64,000 nt of DNA from Zygnema cylindricum (GCA_037447655.1 JBBHKE010002841.1:211326-275325); one strand, 5' to 3'; counted from the first letter of the stretch, positions 22,955 through 35,020 are shown. The notes: a model not told the origin generated them from the sequence alone. Program-made: numbers and translations.

Positions 22955-23530
22955 TGAATTTCAGAAAGCTTATCGATTGGTTGACTGTCTCGACATTCGC
23001 TGGCAACGTGAGTTCGATGGCTGTCTGTGTATGATTTGTGAAATCATTTGGCTTCCCCTTTTTTTTTCCAGTTTTCTTGTAAGTACTTTTTTTTTGAAGT
23101 CGTGGTGGTTTTACCATTATTGTTTTTTCGTAACTTGACGCTTTTGAAGAATAGAAATAGCGTTGGTCTTTCAATTATTTTTGTATGATCTCTTTCATAT
23201 TATGTCATAGGGCGGGAAGGAGGAAAGCTTTCCACTTTTATCATTGAGGTATCTGTTACTTATGTTGCTTGCCAAGTTTTCAGTTCTTGACTCCATATTT
23301 TTTTCCGTTAGGAAATTAGTGGAGGTGCAAAATTTGGGCCAGTGAGGAAAAAGTTGGTTCTTTCGGTCTTCCAAGATGGATTGGTAGAAATCAGATGCAA
23401 AAAAGTTGAAAATGAAGTTGAAGCAGTCGTCTATTTCTATAGAAGATTTAGTCAAACACTGTCAAAGACGGTCAAACATGGTCAAACACGGTCAAACACA
23501 GTTAAAATTGGTCAAACAGGCGTTCGCAGC
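22955..23530 (+). pseudogene. Unit A left arm: exon-like coding remnant
   Basis: After a TTTCAG acceptor-like site the plus strand reads KAYRLVDCLDIRWQREFDGC. Further on, from about 23,310, an open frame reads ISGGAKFGPVRKKLVLSVFQ, DGLVEIRCKKVENEVEAVVY and FYRRFSQTLSKTVKHGQT, ending in the 10-bp minisatellite. The inverted right arm and the other units code recognisably related peptides, so this looks like an old multi-exon gene. In B and C the same block carries frame disruptions (for example a stop in the B frame after FSTMVG). I know no family with this sequence, and no function is proposed. Confidence 0.45.
23454..23522. repeat. 10-bp minisatellite GGTCAAACAN, unit A left
   Basis: There are about six imperfect copies of GGTCAAACAC/GGTCAAACAT. 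With a 10-base period all three frames are used in turn, giving a 10-residue peptide repeat of the SNTVKHGQTR type. Confidence 0.85.
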
Positions 23531-24006
23531 GTTGGGGCTCTATTTTGGAGTGGTGTTGGCTCTCCAAGGAAGTCCTAACTTTCTTTGGTTGTATTTGTTT
23601 TTCTACGTTCAGCCGTTATGGTAAGTTGATTTATCACTCAACACTACATTGTGTAAGAAGTTATAAATGGATTTAATTCAGGACTTCATTTGTTTGTGAT
23701 GTTATACCTGTTGGAACCATCAAATATTGGATACCTAACACAAGTGAACTAATCTAAATATTACGGAAATAATTGTGACTTTCGTGCAGATACGGGGTCC
23801 ATTAAAACCCTGTTGTCTTGAAATCTCAGTTTAGTCTAACATCCATTGACTCTAAAATTTTAAATAATTGTTCCGTTAAAACTGCATTGATTTAAGCTAT
23901 GTCACCAGAGTAAAACTGCTTTTTATTTTAATGTGGCAGCTGGATTGCCTATTGTTGCTTAACAGCACGTTCTCTTTCGCAAAATGGCTCTCACATTGTT
24001 ATCGGG

Positions 24007-24225
24007 TTGCAATCGTTTTTAATCGAACATCTCTGCAAAGGGTCTCCAATTGAGACTTTTTGGGGTCCAACTTCGGCCATTTTTCCAGCGAGGGTGGTGG
24101 AGACAAGTTATCGGGACTCGGAGGGAGACACACGAGTAAGAAATCTCAAAGCCTCCTTTGTAACTCTTAAGAGGATTTGTTGGTCCCATGCAATATGTGC
24201 AATCTGGGCATGCTTTCAAGTTTAG
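24007..24225 (+). CDS. Conserved spacer ORF, unit A
   Basis: This is a 72-codon frame containing KGSPIETFWGPTSAIFPARV and VETSYRDSEGDTRVRNLKAS. The same frame is open in unit B (36,136-36,372) and unit C (43,229-43,525), while the other two frames are not all open. A small indel here (ASFVTLKRI where the others read ASFFVTLRG or ASLFVTLRG) shifts the C-terminus relative to the other copies. The family is unknown. It may be an exon. Confidence 0.35.
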   Translation: MQSFLIEHLCKGSPIETFWGPTSAIFPARVVETSYRDSEGDTRVRNLKASFVTLKRICWSHAICAIWACFQV

Positions 24226-24932
24226 AACTGGAACTTTTAAAGTATGACAATTTATGCGATTCTCGGTGCCAAAAACTCCTCTCTCTCTCTCTCTCCCTCT
24301 TTTGAATTGGATTTTTTTGGGTTGGCTTGTTGGTTATTCAAAAACAGACTTATCATCAATGCGAAATATCTAATCATAAATTTGGCGGAGAACTCGAATC
24401 TTTTGAAAAACAGTGGATTGTCTCCATAATAAATGACTTCTTGGAGGAGCATTCTTTGAATTACCCAGTGTAAATAAAATTAAAACCACGTGCATTTTTC
24501 GTGTTCAATAAGTTCAGTTATTTGCATCAATACTCAGGTAAGTTCGTTGGTATAGTAAATGGATAGTAAATGGATAGCTTTGTGTTATAATCCTTTATTG
24601 ACCTCTCGAGTTGTCAAGCACTCCCTTGTTGTTTTTACTCTGATTAGGTTTCTACTTTTGAAAATATTCTCAAGGTTTTATAGTTACACAATATATCTAC
24701 TAGGTGTTTTAGTGTGTTTCTTTGAAGACAACCTTGTGTTTTTCGTTGTTGGATATCAAAGTCAAATGCTAGTCACTGCAATTTTGAAGAATATCAATTT
24801 GGTAGGCTCTTTTTTTTTTTCAAAATATGATTTGTTAAGGGTTGCCAAATGATGAAGGTTCGGTTTCATTTTTTTACAACTATATTTTTATCCACATATA
24901 TATACATCTATGTACACATATTTATATGCATA

Positions 24933-24935
24933 TAT

Positions 24936-24972
<37 letters not shown>
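24933..24972. repeat. (AT)n microsatellite
   Basis: This is an uninterrupted AT run inside a TATATA/TATGTA-rich stretch of the unit spacer. The corresponding stretch in unit C (44,160-44,405) has grown to about 240 bases. Confidence 0.9.
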
Positions 24973-24978
<6 letters not shown>

Positions 24979-25935
24979 GTGTATATGCATGTGCATTTTA
25001 TGTGTTTGTTCAAAAGTAATTCTTGGTATGCTCGTGTCTTAAGAAATGAAAGAAAATATTGTTGACAAGGTATAACAAGGTTAAAGATTTTCCAATTTGT
25101 GCTTTGCATCTTTTCTCATAATGATATGAGCTGCCTTTTAATCCATGGATTTTTGAACCTGTATATTATCAATGTGTTACTTTCAAAATGGGTACAGCAT
25201 GTAACATCAGTTGGTCACAATACATGATTCACGCTAAGGTGGTCTTTCCACAAAACCTTGTTCGAAAGGGGAATAAAAAGCATATTTTATGAATATTTAT
25301 GGCGGATGAGCACACAGTAATTATCGATATGTTTTTGATAATGGAATAGATGGCATGGTCAAACATCGACAAGAGTGACGCATAACCAATTGGAAGGACT
25401 CCCGAATTTCAAATAAATAATTGTCGTGAGTCAGAAGATGGTTGACTTTTTGCAATCGGTCAACCAATGTACGAGTTCCGGAAAGATATGTTTTGAATAG
25501 GGATTCTAGGAAGAAGTTTTAAGACTTAGAAATCTTGACGTAAAAGGAGAATTCTCGACAAGATATTATTTTCGTGTTCTCAAAAACAGTCCATGCCCTG
25601 TGAGTAGATAGAGGATCGCAAATGATGTGATATAGCCAGGATCGACGCCCAAAACTAGGCGGACATTATAGTAGTAGAGACAAGAGATATTTTTTTTGAG
25701 CTCAAAATGACAGACTTCAGATTTTTTAATTGAAAATAGATGAAAAGGTGGACTTTCCTTAAGTAGAAAACAGAGAGAAAAGAGAAGAGTGGAAATGAAA
25801 GAAGGTACTCTACGAGGAATTCTACAAGTCTACAAAAGTATCCAATGTCATCATAAAAGTGATGTGGGTTGAAATAAAAGAAAAAGGTACTATACTCCGC
25901 CTCCACTCCATAATAGAGCGCCGCTGTCGTAGCTG

Positions 25936-26076
25936 CCTGTTTGACTGTGTTTGACCATGTTTGACCGTGTTTGACCGTGTTAAACTGTGTTTGAACGTGT
26001 TTGACTTTGTTTGGCCATGTTTGATTGTGTTTGACCGTGTTTAACCGTGTTTGATTGTGTCTGACCGTGTTTGACT
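25936..26076. repeat. 10-bp minisatellite, unit A right arm
   Basis: There are about 14 imperfect copies of TGTTTGACCG (GGTCAAACAC on the other strand), the longest array in the window. It lies at the inner end of the inverted right arm, mirroring 23,454-23,522. Confidence 0.88.
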
Positions 26077-26560
26077 AGAACCTTTTTACAGGTAAATGAA
26101 CACTTCAGCTTCATCTTCAACTTTTTTGCATCTGATTTCTACCAATCCATCTAGAAAACCCGAAGAATTGTTTTCGTCGCTGTCCCAAATTTTCGGACCT
26201 CCACGAATTTCTTCATGCAAAAATATACAAAAAGATCTGAATTCGAGACCAGAGAACTTGGCAAGTGAAATAAAATAACGGAAACCTCAACGATGAAAAT
26301 GGCAACCTTTCCTCGTCCGCCCTATGACATGAATGCAAGAGAACATACAAAAAGAATCGAAGGACCAACATTCTTCTCGTCAAATGCATAAGTTAGCAAA
26401 AAAAAAATGGGGTGAAAATGGCAAACCATCACGACTTCCAAAAAAATTACTTACATAAAACGCGAAAACAAAACTTTAGAGATGACAATCAAACTCTCTT
26501 TCCAAAAAATGTCAAAACAGTTGACCAACCTAAAAGAGCCCTGAAATTCAGGTAAGAAAC
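26077..26560 (-). pseudogene. Unit A right arm: inverted copy of exon-like block
   Basis: Read on the minus strand this repeats the left-arm layout in reverse orientation: the block next to the minisatellite, then GKVAIFIVE (left arm GKLSTFIIE), then FQGSFRLVNCFDIFWKESL (left arm KAYRLVDCLDIRWQREF). Stops and frame changes are present. Together with the left arm it makes a large inverted repeat around a ~2.4-kb spacer. Confidence 0.5.
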
Positions 26561-26899
26561 AAAGTATAAAATAAAGTAAAGAATGAGGTCTAAAAAAGTC
26601 AAAAATTCGTGTTGAAAAGAGAGAGAGTGAGTGAGAGAGTGAGACAGAGGGAGGGCAAGAGGATGGGAAGAGGTAGGGAGTGAAGGTGCTTGAAAACCCG
26701 TCCAAAAATCTTGCGCTTCAAAAGGTTAGTTATTCATATATATAAATTATTCATAAAAAAATTTATGACTTGCTTATCGGCTATCATTTAAAAGATACAT
26801 TTTGATTGAGTGCATGGCAACTCCACGTTGGTAAAAATTATGATGAATATATGGAGAAGCCATTTAACATTTGCCTGTTTGTAAAACAATATCACAATT

Positions 26900-27675
26900 G
26901 TGGGTGCCACAATACATATGAGAGCGCGTTTCAATGAGTTACCTTCGCCACATCACATCATTTTTTTTCTTGTTGGTGTTAGACACCGTCAAATTTTTGA
27001 TTCGTCCAAGTTGTACTTTTCAAAAGTTTCCTTCTTAATACATCATTTGAGTGTCTTTGTAGTTATTATGGTTTTCGTGGATATGAAATATGAATTCCAT
27101 AATGTTTAAGATAAAATAATAGTTTGGTTTTTACATCAATTGTAGTATATACTCTAAATTTCCATTAAAACGAGACATGATAAATTAAAAAGCACGATGG
27201 TAAACCATCTGAGTTCTGGGGTACAAATTGGGTGGCATTTCCAAAACTAAAAACTACAAGCAGGACAATATCAAACAAAGACACCAATTGTGGTATTTAC
27301 TCTAAATTTTGAACTTAAATTACAAATTTATAAAACAAAGAAAGCAACGTGAACACATAAAAATGGCAAGTAAAATATAAGCACCCAAACCCCAAAATGA
27401 AAAGCACGGCAACTCACTAAACCAAAAATACAACCCCAACCCCAACTCAATTACATAAAAATGCATAGGTTGATCAATTTTGTTTCGACTTCAACTTAAC
27501 CCTAAAAATTTAAAACAATCTAAGTAAATTATTGATATATTGGGATAGAAATATATCGTAATATCGGCCGATTCAAATTTGGCGATATTTAGATTCTCGA
27601 TATATCGAAGGGATATATCGATTATCTGCTATCTAAAGCTGGATACATATCGAATATCGGCAAGGGGCCAACGAT
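26900..27675. repeat. Unit A terminal segment
   Basis: This matches 39,240-39,960 in unit B, with GGGTGCCACA, CGTCCAAGTTGTACTTTTC, the CACCCAAACCCCAAAATG block, and a TATCGAT-rich close (27,530-27,660). No gene. The hAT target CCAACGAT follows. Confidence 0.6.
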
Positions 27676-28912
27676 AAAAGGTCGCAAAGGTCAAAAATTA
27701 TATATAAACCAAAACCGACCGTTTTTTTCTTTCAAAATCAGAGTACCCGACGCCCGCCCGGATTATGTCACGCTCCAAAATTGTTAATCTGACAAACGTA
27801 CAACTTAACGTCATTATGACGTTTGCACTACGCGGTTTGTGAAAATACTATTACATCATAACGACATGTATTAAATCAATTTTGTACTTTTTTCGTAAAT
27901 ACAGTACAATTTTGCACGGTCAGACACCGACCGTAAGCCACACTATTTAAAACAACACTATATTATAGTTGTTAACGCTTATTCAAAAAATACCTTAAAT
28001 AATGTAAAGAAAAATATAGAGTTATTTACTCTTTTTAAGGTTTTTCGGTCAAAATTTGTGGCGAAGGAATTAGCGTTTATAACGCTAATTACCATTCGAG
28101 GTGTGGTGTTAATGGAAAATTATGATTAGGGTTACTCTTTAAAGCAAGGAGACGTGGCAAGTTATAGTCCGCGTCTCTAAATAATGTTGTTAACTATATT
28201 TTGTGATTTTTGGCTATAAGTAGTAGCGACTTATTAACACTAACAACAATAAGTGGTGTAGTGGTACATCTCCCTTTGCAAAAATACAGCTCGTGTACCT
28301 CTTCTTTTTACTATTTTGTCTTTTTGCAATCCCCCTTTACGGTTTTTTTTTTTTGACAGTTACCTCTCTCAAGAGATTTGTTCCTAATTTTGCGTGTAAC
28401 TCTTAGATTAATACTTAAACTCTTATATCAATGTTCGTTCTCTCACAAATCTAAATTTTTTCGCTACAACTTTCGGACAGTTTTTCTTTCGACTACAATA
28501 CTATGTTATGAATTATGCAAAAAAGTAAAGTTTTAATTATGTATGTTTAAAAAAAAAATCTTAGTTTTTCACATAGAAAATCAATTAGCAAAAAACACAT
28601 TGTGATGAGCAAAAAAAACAAAAAAAAAATTGTAGCATCAAATATAAAAATAATCAAATCACAACCTCATCCCATTTTCGACTCTATTATACGAATTCTC
28701 AAGCTCAAACTTAAAAATTACACAAAATCTATAAATCTAAATGTGGTATAAATACCGGCTTTGGATATTTAATAAAAATAAGCATTCCGGTTTAAAAAAA
28801 AAAAGATAAACAATAGAAAAATTGTGAAATACAAAAAAAAAATGATAGAAAAAAAAAACATAAAAATATTGAAAAAATAACAATAATTAGAAAAAAAAAC
28901 AAAACAAAAAAA

Positions 28913-30192
28913 CTATGCATTTAAAAGATCTTGGTTGGATCTAACACACAAAAGATCATTAACAATAAAAGCCACAAGTGAGCTCCTTTTCTTTGTTGTC
29001 GTGTTCCCGGCATCCGAAAAATTGCATTCGGACATGGAGCTTGAAGCCGGAATAGCTAGAATAGATCTAGCAACACCGACTTGAATAGGAAATCCTCCAT
29101 CTTTCGCACGTACCTTTGATTTTTTTTTCCACCATTCAAGTATGTTAAGGTTCAATCTTTCGTCGTTGGTTAATTTTAAATAAAAATAACGTTTCAATTC
29201 ATCACTAACGAGCGTTTTTTTGCCAGTGGTAATAAAAACCTCTTTTTCTTCATCGCTCTCACCAAAAAAATTGTGGAAACCATCCATACTTTGCGATGTT
29301 TTTTGTTTTTTTGTGATACGTTGAGGACTACCAAAATCAACGTCATCACCGAGGTCGTTTGCAGGTTCTCGAAGTTTGACTCTCGCGCTTTGAATTTAGT
29401 TTTTGGATACCCCAATTATTTCAAGCTTTTGTTTTTGTCGGGCATCTAGGAGAACCGCAAAAATATGATACTCATGAAGGCCCCACTTCGGTAGTCCAAA
29501 TTTCATTAAAAGTTCTTTCAATTTTTGCAAGTTTTGGGAATTTGCCGGGCATTCTTTTTCATCGTCATTGCAAGATGTATTTCTTGTCTTACAAAGGTTA
29601 TGGAGAGACGATAGTTCAAACAAAACCAAATGTGAAGTCAGTTCTTTTAATTTTTCTAGCTTTTGGGTCGCTTCTTGGAACCTTTCCAATAATTGTATAT
29701 GTTCGGTGAGTCTTATCGATACAAGCAAAAAGTATCAATTTATTTTTTGTTTGAGCGATTGGTCTTATCTCATTGAATGCATCGTAAATACTCTTAAGCA
29801 TTCGGAGCAAAGAATTCCACCGCGTTGCGTTTTCATGTTTTAAAGTGTTTTTCAAAAGATTCTGTAAATCACTCTGTTTGAAAAAAGCGACCAGCGATTT
29901 ACACGTGTCAATTAGATCAAACAATTCAAGGACTTCCACATCGTATTTTTATTTTTTCAAAGTTCCACTGTTCGTCAAAATCATTATAACAATTGTAGCA
30001 ATTTTATGGTCCGCGCAAATTATCCAAGTGAACATACTCGGTAGACCTTCAGCCGCACACATGTTAGAGCCATTGTCAGTCACAACAGCGCAACAATTTT
30101 CCAAAACATCAAAATTGGACATTTCAAAATTGGTCAAACAAATTTTGAAAGCCGTTAAAACATTTTACGCGGTGTTTTCCTCCGAAAAATGA
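28913..30192 (-). pseudogene. hAT transposase, catalytic and dimerisation parts
   Basis: In order on the minus strand: CCAVVTDNGSNMCAAEG (DDE-fold Asp motif), a stop near 29,946, then LKHENATRWNSLLRMLKSIY (the TRWNS motif of the insertion domain). After a frameshift near 29,720 comes GLHEYHIFAVLLDARQKQ, and another stop near 29,396. The C-terminal dimerisation domain is ILEWWKKKSK, ARSILAIPASSSMSECNFSD and TTKKRSSL. These are the family landmarks in the usual order. The family cuts and pastes DNA between CAxxG-type ends. At least two stops and one frameshift make this copy inactive. Further upstream, about 30,480-30,370, YIIPSAKDI corresponds to the conserved yxlPsrxti segment. Confidence 0.93.
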
Positions 30193-30876
30193 TCGACTTG
30201 AAGCGTCTGTGCATGAAGTGTAAAGTCTTGTCAATAAAATGAGCGGTTACTGACATGAATGAGGTTCTTTATTTTGTCTCGGTTTAGAGATCGGTCGTAA
30301 ATGACACAAAAATATTGTTATCAATACTTTCTTTAAGTTTTAGGATGACAAACAACTAATATCTTTGGCAGAAGGTATAATGTAGTTTTTTACGCTATTG
30401 ACGGACGCGAGTAGTCGGTCGATGTCAACGCTTTTGTTGGACGAAACACCAACATCGAATAATGCTTGACAAAATGCTTGAAAACCTAGGGAAAAAACAA
30501 TAAGAAATTATCATACAATTACTAACCATGATCAATAAATAAGGTTTATACCCAAACAACATCATGACAAAGCAAATAATAATAATAAAAAAATAAAAAT
30601 AAGCGTACGAATATAAATTATAGATAAAAAAATAGTGATGAAGCTCAAGAATATAAATTGATTAACAAATCAAGTTATAATGGCATATACATTAAAGCAT
30701 CATAAATGGAATTCAAAATAAATAATACCCGACCGTGGAAAATGGTCGAAGGTCCTCGCAACACATTAACGCCACCATTTTCGCAATTTTTTTTCGGTCA
30801 CTCGTTTTCGCCTCCGTTTTTGAAAAAAACTTACTAAGAAGTCCTCTTGAACTATCCGTGTCTGTCAAAGCTCAAC

Positions 30877-31110
30877 AAGTGTGAGTGTTAATTGTTGAAG
30901 TACCGTTTGTTGACTTGCATTGATAAACTGTGAAACATGTATTACAAGCCACAAAACCTCCCCCCTTTACTATGTATTTGTTTGATGTTTTAGTTTCATA
31001 GACATGTTCAAATTTTTTCCAACAACTTGAAGTGGCCCTGCTTTCTTTAACTATGTAATACTGAGCAATTTCACCATTTTTTGATTTTTGAAGTTCGTTT
31101 GGATTCTAGT
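30877..31110 (-). pseudogene. hAT BED-type zinc finger region
   Basis: An open minus-strand stretch reads SSCWKKFEHVYETKTSNKYI and GFVACNTCFTVYQCKSTNGT, then STINTHTC before a stop. The Trp/Phe start, CxxC pair and terminal His...Cys fit the BED finger found at the N-terminus of hAT transposases, where it binds the transposon ends. It is separated from the catalytic part by sequence with stops. Confidence 0.75.
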
Positions 31111-31561
31111 TTTAAAAGAAGCGAGAATGCTTTTCATTATTTTGGTGTATGACTAGGTTTTGTTTGAATTGTGGTCAAGTTTCTCTAACTTAAATAGCAA
31201 TTCAGTTTATCGATTTATTGTTTGAAACATGCGAGTAAGCTAAAAATTCGGATTTGTCAAGGGAAATTGACGTAATAATTTGATTTCCGCTGATTTATTA
31301 ACTAATTATTACTGCATGTCACATGCCATTGACATAATAATAAAATATATTTGTGGAAACTTGGTATAAAACGCATAAATAGAACTTTGCAATAATGCAA
31401 GATGTGTGAGCCAATAATTACGATCTATAACGTGATATTGACATAATAATTTGACATATTTTTGAAACATTGTCTAAAGTGCATAATTAACACTTTACAA
31501 CAGATTACGATTTGCGGCCCTTATCTTCTAGTAAGATTCGCGAAATGAATAGTGTTAGTAC

Positions 31562-32018
31562 CATAGTTTTAAAGTAGGTGAAAGTAGGCCCATACAATAT
31601 GCCTATTCTACGCAAAACATACAATATGAACTTAAGACCCATATTGTATTGGTCGCAAAATGAAAAAAAATAGTAATAGGGTTGAGTTGCACATCGATCG
31701 ATAGAGAATTAAACGTCATGTCTAAATTTTGTAAAACATTCGGACAAAAAGTTATTTTTCAGTGAGTTTTCAGGTGTTTTTTATTTAAACCGTCAAATTT
31801 GGACGATCGGACGGTCGCTGATTAAAGTAGCGACCTAAGAAGATCACATGAAAAGCCCATAACACAACTTACGCTAGGACTATCGTCAGATTTGGACGAT
31901 CGGACGGTCGTTAATCAATGTAGCGATCTAAGAATATCACATGGAAAACCCATAACACAACTTATGCTAAAGGCGACCTACAAAAGGCCTACAAAAAAAC
32001 GCCCACTTTTTAACTATG
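31562..32018 (+). mobile_element. 457-bp MITE, copy 1 (inside the hAT)
   Basis: The ends are CATAGTTTTAAAGTAGG and the complement of TTTTTAACTATG. It is flanked on both sides by a perfect 8-bp duplication GTTAGTAC (31,554-31,561 and 32,019-32,026). It contains two ~110-bp internal repeats with GATCGGACGGTCG. It has no coding sequence and depends on a transposase elsewhere. The 8-bp duplication and CA...TG ends fit the hAT superfamily. Confidence 0.93.
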
Positions 32019-32510
32019 GTTAGTACAGTGTCAGATTTGCGAAGCTAATCATGATGTCACGTAATTCCATGATACCAAGAGTACAAAGTACAATAATGTT
32101 AGATAGTACAGACAGTACAAAAATATCTTTTTTTTTCGTTTTTTGATTAACCGACCCCAACCGATTTTTTTTTTCTGTGAATCAACCGCCCGAATCCGCC
32201 CAACCCCCCAAATTTGGTAACGGAATCCGTTCCGCAACCGGCGCGGGAGGTCGGTTAACGGTCGGTCACGGTTTCGGTTGACCATTTGCGACCTCTGCCG
32301 TCGATACAAACCACTATTGAATATACTTCACAGCCGTAGATTGTTATGTACCGTACAGAGTCTGGATGGCGCTTGCGCAAAAGCATAAAAAATCACGACT
32401 TTTGTAATTCAGTGCGCCGTTTTGTGCCATTTTTGGCAGTTCATCACTTTTTACCACTTTTCGTGCAATTTTGCGGTACATGCGTCCCCTTGCCAAACTT
32501 CTCTCCTAAC

Positions 32511-32967
32511 CATAGTTCAAAAGTAGGCGTTTTTTGGTAGGCCTTTTGTAGGCCGCCTTTAGCGTAAGTTGTGTTACGGGCTTTCCATGTGATCTTCTTA
32601 GATCGCTACTTTCTTCAGCGACCGTCCGATCGTCCGAATCTGACGATTGTCCTATCGTAAGTTGTGTTATGGGCTTTTCATGTGATATTCTTAGATCGTT
32701 ACTTTCATCAACGACCGTCAGATCGTCCGAATCTGACGGTTTAAAAAAAAAGTCGCTCAAAACTCACAGAAAAATTTTTATTTGTCCTATTTTTTTTTCA
32801 AATTTAGACATGACGTTTAATTCTCTATCGATCCATGTGCAACTCAACCCTGTTACTATTTTATTTCATTTTGAGGCCAATACAATATGGGTCTTAAGGC
32901 CATATTGTATGTTTTGCATACAATAGGCATATTGTATGGGCGTACGGTCACCTACTTTTGAACTATG
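32511..32967 (-). mobile_element. 457-bp MITE, copy 2 (in unit B)
   Basis: Same length as copy 1 but in the opposite orientation. Ends are CATAGTTCAAAAGTAGGC and CCTACTTTTGAACTATG. A perfect 8-bp duplication CTCCTAAC lies at 32,503-32,510 and 32,968-32,975. The empty site is visible in unit C at about 40,162 (TCTCCTAACCATC), which confirms the boundaries. Confidence 0.95.
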
Positions 32968-33949
32968 CTCCTAACCATCGTTCTAAACCCTAATCGCAGA
33001 CTATCTTTCTACGCGGAACTCGACGGAGATATCTCTCTCTCTTTTCCAAACATCTGCGTTGAAATTTTTATCCCAAGGCACAATGTCCATTGTAAGGGAG
33101 AGCCCTTCGTTAGACTCGTCGGATGTAATAATGATAACTGAGAATAAAAGTTATCTATCCGTTAGAGCACTTTCCAACAAATTAGACGCAGCCACGTGTA
33201 TATGCAGCCGTACAATTCGGCAATGATGAAATTTTTCGGAAAAGTGATCACAAAAAAAAAAACGTGAAAAATTATGTAACATGGTCACCTAAAATTTTTG
33301 TGCTGTCATCGTCGATTCGTCGCGTTCTAAAACAGCACGCGTGGCACTTCTCTTGTTTATTATTTTCTTATTTCATAATATTTTGAATTTAAATTCCTCC
33401 CTTCGATCGGGCAATGTGATGTAAACTCCGAATATTCCGAAAACTCGTAAGATAAGCGACATAATTATTTGGACGCCTTCCACGTGCTCAACTGTTGTTG
33501 GTCACGTTCCTAACAGAGATCCATGCACTGGCGCCTGTCACGCATTTCCATGTTACCAAACGCCTTTTTTGAACAAATTTAACGCTGTACGGTACTGTAC
33601 CTTCCGGTTTGATCTGGTGAAGCTTGACTTATCAAAAAAGTACATATCACCAAAAATCGAAAAGTTTCCTTCTCTCCTTTCAAGGTCGTTTTGTTTGTTT
33701 GGGAGCGAAAGTGTTGGTTTATCCGTTAACTTTTTGAGTAAACGAAAAGCTCTCGGTTACTATGGAAATTCGCCCTAACCCTAATTGTAAAACTCTAATC
33801 GAAAACTTCCATTCTAAACCCTGACCGTCAACCTAACCCTAACTTTAACATTAGACTAGTTCTAAGTGTAGTTTCAACTCTTAACCTTAGACTAAACTCT
33901 AAGACTAGTCTAAACTATTGCCGCTTTATCTGTCTTTTAATCGTAATCC

Positions 33950-34147
33950 TGGCCTTAACCGTAACCCTAAAGTCTATTCCTAGCCCTGACCCTATATCTA
34001 GCCCTAACCTTGACCCTAACCCTAAACCTCGCCCTAACCTTGACCCTAACCCTAAACCTCGTCCTAACCCTAGCCCTAGCCCTAACCCTAACCCTAACCC
34101 TAACCCTAACCCTAACCTAACCCTAACCCTAACCTAACCCTAACCCT
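33950..34147. repeat. Interstitial telomere-like array, unit B
   Basis: The core 34,079-34,147 is near-perfect CCCTAA repeats with occasional CCTAA units; 33,950-34,078 is degenerate (CCTAGCCCTGACCCTA words). It occupies the same place in the unit as the short tract at 21,957. Confidence 0.88.
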
Positions 34148-34963
34148 CCCGAATTTCTAACTCATGTTTGTGTCGTAACGTTATTTCAATCTGGCTTTCA
34201 GCTCAATCAAGAATCTTTGTCAAACTCTCGCTTCACTCTCGCTGTAAGGAACTTCACTATAGAGAAGTGAATCCGTATTATAATGTTTTCTTGTTATTTT
34301 CTGTCCAGATTTTCCTACCTTCAGAAGTAAAATTTTAGTTAATGTTACAATAATGTTTGAGAAGATCCATTCGTCTAAATCGACTTTTTTCCAAACATCG
34401 ATGATTGGGAGTGGATCCGTTAAAGTGAATTTTAGAGTGGATCTTAACCTTAATATGATTTCCGAAGGGCATAATACCAGAGCTATCTATGGCTAAACAT
34501 ATTTCTTAAAAGTGAAAAGTCAATCGATAATGCCCTATACAATAGTAATAATTAAAAACCCTAAAAAACTTGCTTTTCCTGTAGGCCCGGCAATCTTCCC
34601 TTCCAATCCGAATGGAGCGACTAATCCCTCCACCGGAATTAGTGTGGGAGAATCATAGGGTGGAGGAGGAGAGGAGGGAGTATCATGTGAGGGATGATAC
34701 CATGAGGGAGCTTCCTTCTCCACTCGGGGAGAGAAGTAAAGTGGTGAGGCCCAGTATTGTTAGAAAAGAGTTTCCATGAATTTCTGTCGTCGATTTGTAA
34801 TTCACTTGTTGAAAGAGTAATAGTATTTGTCCTGTTTTTAGATAATAATGTTATTTGTCCTTTTTAGATCCTACAGTAATGTTTTTTTTGCACTGTGGAC
34901 AATGTCTATTTATCATCATAATGCCAATTTCAATTTTTTTCTGGGACATCTGAAATTAAGAGA

Positions 34964-35020
34964 CGAGAGGAGAGTGGGAGGGGGAGGGGGAAGGAGGGGG
35001 GGGGGAGGGGGAGAGATAGA
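34964..35020. repeat. G/A-rich tract, unit B
   Basis: This is a GGGAGGGGGAGG purine tract, homologous in position to 22,683-22,803 but nearly pure G with spaced A. Confidence 0.85.

Larger units (their letters stand above)
18927..27675. repeat. Unit A of tandem 7-kb array (after copia)
   Basis: This resumes at CTTCTCTCCTAACCATC and follows units B and C through the same landmarks. They are GGAACTCGA..., the ACATGGTCACC block, the TCCCTTCGATCGG block (21,359), the telomere-like tract (21,957), GAGCGACAAATCCCTCCACC (22,430), the GA tract, the left arm, the spacer, the right arm (25,936-26,560), GGGTGCCACAATACATATGA, and a TATCGAT-rich end. It is longer than B and C because of the insertion at about 19,441-21,325. 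At its end the hAT element interrupts the join with unit B. Confidence 0.75.
27676..32297 (-). mobile_element. hAT DNA transposon, 4.6 kb, decayed
   Basis: The ends are inverted: AAAAGGTCGCAAAGGTCA on the left and TGACCATTTGCGACCTCTG on the right (consensus CAGAGGTCGCAAA). The 8-bp flanks are CCAACGAT (27,668-27,675) and CCGTCGAT (32,298-32,305). The empty site survives at the end of unit B as CCTTCGAT, so both flanks are diverged copies of one target duplication. Inside, on the minus strand, are a BED zinc-finger region and a hAT transposase. Another MITE has inserted near the right end (31,562-32,018). Stops and one frameshift inactivate the transposase. Two short relatives with the same ends lie at 46,682 and 47,282. 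Confidence 0.92.

Noticed and set aside
24007-24225. Reading the spacer ORF as part of a known viral or transposon protein
   Set aside because: No diagnostic motif was found. I kept it as a conserved unknown.
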